The notes beneath the pieces are model-generated. The model ran no database searches. It was not told where the DNA came from and was given only the letters and a program-made list of their open reading frames with translations. From Ovis canadensis (taxonomy: Eukaryota > Chordata > Mammalia > Artiodactyla > Bovidae), in contig NC_091249.1 in NCBI RefSeq assembly GCF_042477335.2, positions 43,260,001 to 43,324,000 on the forward strand: DNA of 64,000 nucleotides. Reading direction: 5' to 3'. Shown in pieces: positions 58,431-64,000 of this stretch. How positions within the stretch are numbered: the first letter of the stretch is position 1; each line of letters starts with the position of its first letter. A program made the translations under genes and the position numbers.

Positions 58431-58744
58431 CAGCTGTCCCTGGGTATCCGGAAGGGTTTGGTTCCAGAACCCTTGCAGATGCCCAAATCTGCTGATGCTC
58501 AAGTCCCTTATATAAAATGGCACAATATTTACGTATAATTTACTCACACCCTGCTGGATACTTTAAGTCATCTCTAGCTTAGTTATAATACCTAAGTACT
58601 ATTTAAGTGCTATGTAAAGAGTTGCCAAAACATACAGCAAATTCAAGTTTTGCTTTTTGGCACTTTCTAGAATTTTTCTTCCAATATGTTTCATCTGTGG
58701 TTGGTTGAATCTGCAGATGGAACCCACGGATACAGAGGGCTGAC
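58431..58744. mobile_element. Tigger-family (MER8-like) MITE with TA target-site duplication
   Basis: Left end CAGCTGTCCCTGGGTATCCG; right end CACGGATACAGAGGGCTGAC, its imperfect inverted copy. Internal text CTCAAGTCCCTTATATAAAA, TGTGGTTGGTTGAATCTGCA and ATCTGCAGATGG matches the Tigger/MER8 consensus from memory. TA dinucleotides flank both ends (58429-58430, 58745-58746), the hallmark of Tc1/mariner insertion. There is no transposase frame. Confidence 0.85.
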
Positions 58745-58849
58745 TATTTCTTTTGACTGTCGGCAAGTACAGAACATCTAAATCCACAATTTAGTCCTTG
58801 GTAAAATGTAAAATGGTCATCAGAAGGACTGAGTGAGATAGTGCAAGAA

Positions 58850-59125
58850 GTCTTCATTGGGCTGATGCTGAAGCTGAAGCTCCAATACTTTGGGCCTCTG
58901 ATGTGAAGGGCTGACTCACTGGAAAAGACCCTGATGCTGAGAAAGATTGAGGGTAGGAGGAAAAGGGGGCAATAGAGGATGAGATGATTGGATGGCATCG
59001 TCGACTCAATGGACAGGAGTTTGAGCAAACTCCGGGAGATGGTGAAGGACACAGAAGCCTAGCATGCTGCAGTCCACGGGTCGCAAAGAGTCAGACATGA
59101 CTGAGTGACTGAACAGCAACAACAA
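58850..59125 (+). mobile_element. BovB LINE 3' end fragment, sense
   Basis: GGGCTGATGCTGAAGCTGAA, CTGACTCACTGGAAAAGACC, GAGATGATTGGATGGCATCG, CAGAAGCCTAGCATGCTGCA, ending GACTGAACAGCAACAACAA. Opposite orientation to the large BovB 3 kb away. Confidence 0.93.
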
Positions 59126-59547
59126 GGACACTTTACCTCTGCGTGTTGTAATAACAACAGCTTATCTTGCAGGGCTCTGGACTGGCCCATGCAGTTGGCC
59201 TGGCCCGTCCTGTCTTAGGAAGGAGAAATATCAACTTAAAAAAGAGACTTACAGACCAAGGGAGAGTTTGTCTACTTGACAGTTCTTTACCCTGAATGCA
59301 TAATAGACTCACAGGGGAGATTTTTTTTGAAATGCCAGAATCTCTTGGTAGGGCCTGAGCATCTGTATTTTTTTAAAGTTCCCCCCAAGTACTTCTAATA
59401 TATAGAGATGAGAACAACTGATCCAGTTCTACCTTCTCTTATAACCAAAAAAAGGAAAAAAAAGGCTGAAGGTCTAATAATTTGCTCACGGTCTAATAAC
59501 TGCCCATGGTCACACATTAGGTTAAGGACACAGCTAAGCTGGAAGCT
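59126..59547. other. No recognised feature apart from the SINE target site
   Basis: Unique-looking DNA ending in the left target duplication AAGCTGGAAGCT at 59536-59547. Confidence 0.5.
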
Positions 59548-59815
59548 GGAGAAGGCAATGGTAGCCCACTCCAGTATTCTTGCCTGGAAAATCCCATGGA
59601 CAGAGGAGCCTGGTAGGCTGCAGTCATGCGGTCGCTAGGAGTCGGACACGACTGAGCAACTTCACTTTCACTTTTCACTTTCCTGCATTGGAGAAGGAAA
59701 TGGCAACCCACTCCAGTGTTCTTGCCTGAAGAATCCCAGGGACGGGGGAGCCTGGTGGGCTGCCGTCTCTGGGGTCGCACAGAGTCGGACATGACTGAAG
59801 CGACTTAGCAGCAGC
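59548..59815 (+). mobile_element. ART2A/BovA SINE dimer, sense, with target-site duplication
   Basis: Monomer 1 runs GGAGAAGGCAATGGTAGCCC to TTCACTTTCACTTTTCACTT. Monomer 2 runs TGCATTGGAGAAGGAAATGG to ACTGAAGCGACTTAGCAGCA. The flanks AAGCTGGAAGCT at 59536-59547 and 59816-59827 are identical 12-base duplications. Confidence 0.95.
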
Positions 59816-59827
59816 AAGCTGGAAGCT

Positions 59828-62070
59828 TTAGCTCTCTGATTTCCAGGGTGATTTTTTTTTCCTGACCACTCTCCAATTCTGTGTCTACTCAATAGCTGTG
59901 TTGCAAAAATAAAAAGGACATTTCACAGCTAGTACAGAGTTTTTTTGTGTGTGTATATAAACCCATACATAAACATAAAAGTTATAAATGCACCTATAAA
60001 CACGTGCATATACATACTTATGTCTATATTTCATGTATAAAATTTCTGTTTAATTTCAACTTCTGGGGCAAAAGTGTATCACCAATATGAAATGTGTGCA
60101 CACATTTTAGACTTTCAAAAAAACCTTTGATTGCACAGAGGCTGTGACTTCTAAACTACATACTGAAAGATAAAGAGAAATGTTTTATGTTTTGGCTCTT
60201 TCTTAAAAAACAAAACACCAGTACTGTCAAGAGATTAAGGTAAAACTCCTCTTACTTAGCCCATTTATAACTAATCCGGAAGAGATAAAGCAAAGGGAAA
60301 CCCGCAAGTCTTCAGGCAACACAGAGCTCTGGTGGGCTGGGAAGGCCAGACTAGCAGGAAGGAAGGCAGGGTGGGGAGACTGTGGAATGAAGATGTCATC
60401 AACATGCAAGAGAGCAGGAAAGCCAGCCAGAAGCTCACTGCTGGAAAGAGGAATATGATGTCTCTGGGGGAAATCATACAAATGATACTCCGAGTATAGA
60501 TGATAAAGGCTGACTTCTCACTTAAGCTCTTGGAAAGTAACTCAATAAACTCATTTTCAAAAATTATTAGGGTCACATCACCTTTTCTATTAAAGAAAAG
60601 AATGTGTGGGCCAATAGATTTTTTTAAGTTTAATAACCAAAGTCAAAATAGCAATAAAGAAAAGTTTATATTAGCTTTTATGATGATTTGGGATAAACAG
60701 GGATCTAAATTAATGATAATAAGAGCATTGAGGTAATAGGAGTTGGGATGCTTATTCTCTGTCTTATTTTCTCCTACAGGATCCTCAAAACAAACACGTT
60801 TTCAAGATATATTAGCAATGCTTACACTCTATATTCTGCTTTTGGCATCACCTTTTCTTGTACTTGTGAATAAATTCAATTTTACTGAATGAAATGAGCA
60901 TATAATTTAGAGAGAGAGAAAAGTAAAGCTAGGAATGGATAATTTTCACAAAACAACTGTATTAGCTCTCGAAGTTGTTCTGCAGAGTGCCTGCACATGC
61001 CCACAGACCCTAGAGGTCTAGATACCCTTAAAGGTCTAGTACTTTAAACAGGACTTAAAAGACACAGGAGATCATTCTTTCTGAATACCACTTTAATTGG
61101 TCCAATAAACAAAAGTATTAATGAAAAACTTATAAGAGGACAAGAAATGAATCAGAAAAGACTATGCTATCCCAAGCCAAGACATTCTAGACAACTGCAA
61201 AATGCCCAGAGACAACTAACGAAATTCCTCAGAAGGATAAAGGGGTTTCTCCATGAAGACACGGTGAGCAAAGAAGACTTTGTCTTCAGTCTATAGGACA
61301 AAGATTGAGGGGGAGAGGGCAAACTCTGGAAGCTCTAAAGGATATACTCAAGAAAGAACGTGAACTCACCAAATCCTGCAAAATTAAAATTCTGAGAGAG
61401 AGCAATACAGGATCTGTTTTACAAAGTCCTATTTCACACCCTCAGTCATTCATTCAGCCCACGAGTGCTTACAAAGCATTGGTGACAAGCCAGACACTGC
61501 AAGCGCTGCAGATATAGAGGAACAAGACAGGAATAGCCTGACTCTCAGACCATTTAAAACTCTCGTGAGAGACACACACAAAAGTCTTCACAGGTAATTA
61601 TTTACTTGGTTTCATCAAATTTAAAGTTCCATGAATTGCAAGCTGCACCATTAAGTCACTGTGTGTTGTAAGACCAGGTTCAGAAAAATTAAAATGCAAA
61701 AAAATATGCAAATCTTAGAATTGACAATATACAGTCTCTACAAGTATAACTGCGGTGACAGAGAAGAAAAGGAGTCAGGAAAACATCTATCAGAGCTGGC
61801 TAAACTTGGGGTGGGAAAGATAGCTTCCTTGAGACAGTGACCTTGAATGTGAAGTAAGTTAGTACAACAGAGGACAGTGGGATCTGTAGCAAACCAAATA
61901 GGGCATGGCCAGTCTGATGATGCTTAATATAGAATGTTACAAAACACTAAGTGAGCCATACAAAACATTTCTGAAGACTATATGTAGTCCGTGCGCTATC
62001 TCTTTAAAGAGCTGGGGATTGATTATAAGAGTAATGGCAATCCAAAAAAGGGGTTAAAGCTAGGGTGTAA
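59828..62070. other. Intron sequence without a recognised exon
   Basis: AT-rich, with a TG/TA low-complexity patch at 59940-60045. A worn L2/MIR-like stretch may lie near 61440-61570. Minus frames at 60227-60576 do not resemble a PR domain and lack splice-site support. Confidence 0.5.
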
Positions 62071-64000
62071 GGTTCGGTTCGGTTCAGTCACTCAGTCGTG
62101 TCCAACTCTTTGCGACCCCATGAATCGCAGCACGCCAGGCCTCCCTGTCCATCACCATCTCCCGGAGTTCACTCAAACTCATGTCCATCGAGTCAGTGAT
62201 GCCATCCAGCCATCTCATCCTCTGTCGTCCCCTTCTCCTCCTGCCCCAAATCCCTCCCAGCATCAGAGTCTTTTCCAATGAGTCAACTCTTCGCATGAGG
62301 TGGCCAAAGTACTGGAGTTTCAGCTTTAGCATCAGTCCTTCCAAAGAAATCCCAGGGTTGATCTCCTTCAGAATGGACTGGTTGGATCTCCTTGCAGTCC
62401 AAGGGACCCTCAAGAGTCTTCTCCAACACCACAGTTCAAAAGCATCAATTCTTTGGCGCTCAGCCTTCTTCACAGTCCAACTCTCATATCCATACATGAC
62501 CACAGGAAAAACCATAGCCTTGACTAGACGGATCTTATTCAGCAAAGTAATGTCTCTGCTTTTGAATATACTATCTAGGTTGGTCCAAGGAGTAAGCGTC
62601 TTTTAATTTCATGGCTTCAGTCACCATCTGCAGTGATTTTGGAGCCCCCAAAAATAAAGTCTGACACTGTTTCCACTGTTTCCCCATCTATTTCCCATGA
62701 AGTGATGGGACCAGATGCCATGATCTTCATTTTCTGAATGTTGAGCTTTAAGCCAACTTTTTCACTCTCCTCTTTCACTTTCATCAAGAGGCTTTTTAGT
62801 TCCTCTTCACTTTCTGCCATAAGGGTGGTGTCATTTGCATATCTGAGGTTATTGATATTTCTCCCAGCAATCTTGATTCCAGCTTGTGTTTCTTCCAGTC
62901 CAGCATTTCTCATGATGTACTCTGCATATAAGTTAAACAAGCAGGGTGACAATATACAGCCTTGATGGACTCCTTTTCCAATTTGGAACCAGTCTGTTGT
63001 TCCATGTCCAGTTCTAATTGTTGCTTCCTGACCTGCATACAGATTTCTCAAGAGGCAGGTCAGGTGGTCTGGTATGCCCATCTCTTTCAGAATTTTCCAC
63101 AGTTTATTGTGATCCACACAGTCAAAGGCTTTGGCATAGTCAATAAAGCAGAAATAGATGCTTTTTTGGAACTCTCTTGCTTTTTCCATGATCCAGTGGA
63201 TGTTGGCAATTTGATCTCTGGTTCCTTTGCCTGTTCTAAAACCAGCTTGGACATCAGGGAGTTCACGGTTCATGTATTGCTGAAGCCTGGCTTGGAGAAT
63301 TTCGAGCATTACTTTACTAGCATGTGAGATGAGTGCAATTGTGTGGTAGTTTGAGCATTCTTTTGCATTGCCTTTCTTTGAGATGGGAATGAAAACTGAC
63401 CTTTTCCAGTCCCGTGGCCACTGCTGAGTTTTCCAAATTTGCTGGCATATTGAGTGCAGCACTTTCACAGCATCATCTTTCAGGATTTGAAACAGCTCAA
63501 CTGGAATGCCATCACCTCCACTAGCTTTGTTTGTAGTGATGCTTTCTAAGGCCCACTTGACTTCACATTCCAAGATGTCTGGCTCTAGATTAGTGATCAC
63601 ATCATCATGATTATCTGGGTCGTGAAGATCTGTTTTGTACAGTTCTTCTGTGTATTCTTGCCACCTCTTCTTAATATCTTCTGCTTCAGTTAGGTCCAGA
63701 CCATTTCTGTCCTTTATCGAGCCCATCTTTGCATGAAACGTTCCCTTGGTATCTCTCATTTTCTTGAAGAGATCTCTAGTCTTTCCCATTCTGTTGTTTT
63801 CCTCTATTTCTTTGCATTGATTGCTGAAGAAGGCTTTCTTATCTCTTCTTGCTATTCTCTGGAACTCTGCATTCGGATGCTTATACCTTTCCTTTTCTCC
63901 TTTGCTTTTCGCCTCTCTTCTTTTCACAGCTATTTGTAAGGCCTCCCCAGACAGCCATTTTGCTAAGCGCAGGCGGCTGCGAGCTGGGTCCCTAAGCGCG
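62071..64000 (-). pseudogene. BovB LINE, antisense, long RT frame with disabled active site, runs off window
   Basis: At least 1,930 bases of BovB, 3' end at the left. The minus strand is open from the window edge to TGA at 62619-62617, about 460 codons of the reverse transcriptase. Fingers/palm landmarks run in order: NKASGGDGIPVELF, FIPISKKGNAKECSNY, FCFIDYAKAFDCVDHNKLW (first catalytic Asp), GVHQGCILSPCLFNLY, then LRYANDTTLMA. Normal BovB has YADD at the last site, so the catalytic Asp is Asn here (codon AAT at 62835-62833). The TGA replaces the Cys codon of ITADGDCSH. A deletion near 62585 then shifts frame into the C-terminal piece at 62545-62084 ([15 protein letters not shown]). The 5' UTR and endonuclease lie outside the window. 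Confidence 0.96.

Larger units (their letters stand above)
57374..64000 (-). other. Next upstream PRDM6 intron (partial)
   Basis: Sequence upstream of the acceptor at 57374-57375, running off the window. I searched it by eye on the minus strand for PR-domain exons and found none. Most of it is repeat-derived, in order MIR, Tigger-family MITE, BovB 3' end, SINE dimer and a large BovB. Confidence 0.75.

Noticed and set aside
60227-60576. Minus frames at 60.2-60.6 kb as the PR-domain exon
   Set aside because: No PR/SET-type motifs, no fitting acceptor and donor, and Leu/Ser-rich text unlike a PR domain.
62617-63927. A 436-codon frame as a host protein-coding gene
   Set aside because: It is the reverse-transcriptase region of a BovB retrotransposon, interrupted by a stop and lying antisense in the window among BovB 3' sequence.
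1-64000. CRISPR array, operon, phage or other prokaryotic system
   Set aside because: The repeats are dispersed retroposons, genes are split by introns, and no regularly spaced direct repeats or bacterial gene families are present.

Overview
The window is nuclear DNA from a ruminant (cattle, sheep, goat or a relative). The evidence is the density of ruminant-specific repeats: several BovB (RTE-type) LINE copies and more than a dozen tRNA/BovB-derived SINEs (Bov-tA, BovA, ART2A types), lying among older pan-mammalian repeats (MIR, L2, L1, MaLR-type LTRs, Tigger and MER5 DNA transposons). The exact species cannot be read from the sequence.

One protein-coding gene is recognisable. Its last three coding exons lie on the minus strand at 57373-57031, 48180-48004 and 40959-40845. 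They splice in frame with consensus sites into a 211-residue C-terminus carrying four tandem zinc fingers and ending ESPESIEVD. From remembered family sequences this is PRDM6, a PR-domain zinc-finger transcriptional regulator of smooth-muscle and neural lineages. The PR domain, N-terminus and promoter lie beyond the right edge of the window.

Layout. Positions 1-40.7 kb are intergenic sequence downstream of the gene, with no supported gene. They hold BovB pieces (1.16-1.36, 7.28-7.93 and 32.5-34.1 kb), an L1 3' end with two SINEs inserted (20.05-21.74 kb), a second L1 3' end (26.7-27.0 kb), ancient LTRs, MIR and L2 copies, a (CA)23 microsatellite, and long stretches of apparently unique DNA. 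Positions 40.7-57.4 kb hold the three exons, a likely polyadenylation signal and two introns of 7.0 and 8.85 kb. Those introns contain repeat-poor AT-rich blocks that look like conserved non-coding DNA, a Z-DNA-prone alternating tract, and a head-to-head SINE pair. Positions 57.4-64 kb are the next upstream intron. It is packed with repeats: a MIR, an intact-looking Tigger-family MITE, a BovB 3' end, a SINE dimer with target-site duplications, and a 1.93-kb antisense BovB running off the window edge. That BovB still has a long reverse-transcriptase frame but carries a YADD to YAND active-site change and a premature stop.

I found no CRISPR array, operon, rRNA, true tRNA or novel defence-like system. 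What deserves a second look is the PRDM6 terminal region with its candidate regulatory blocks, and the insertion history recorded in the nested repeats.
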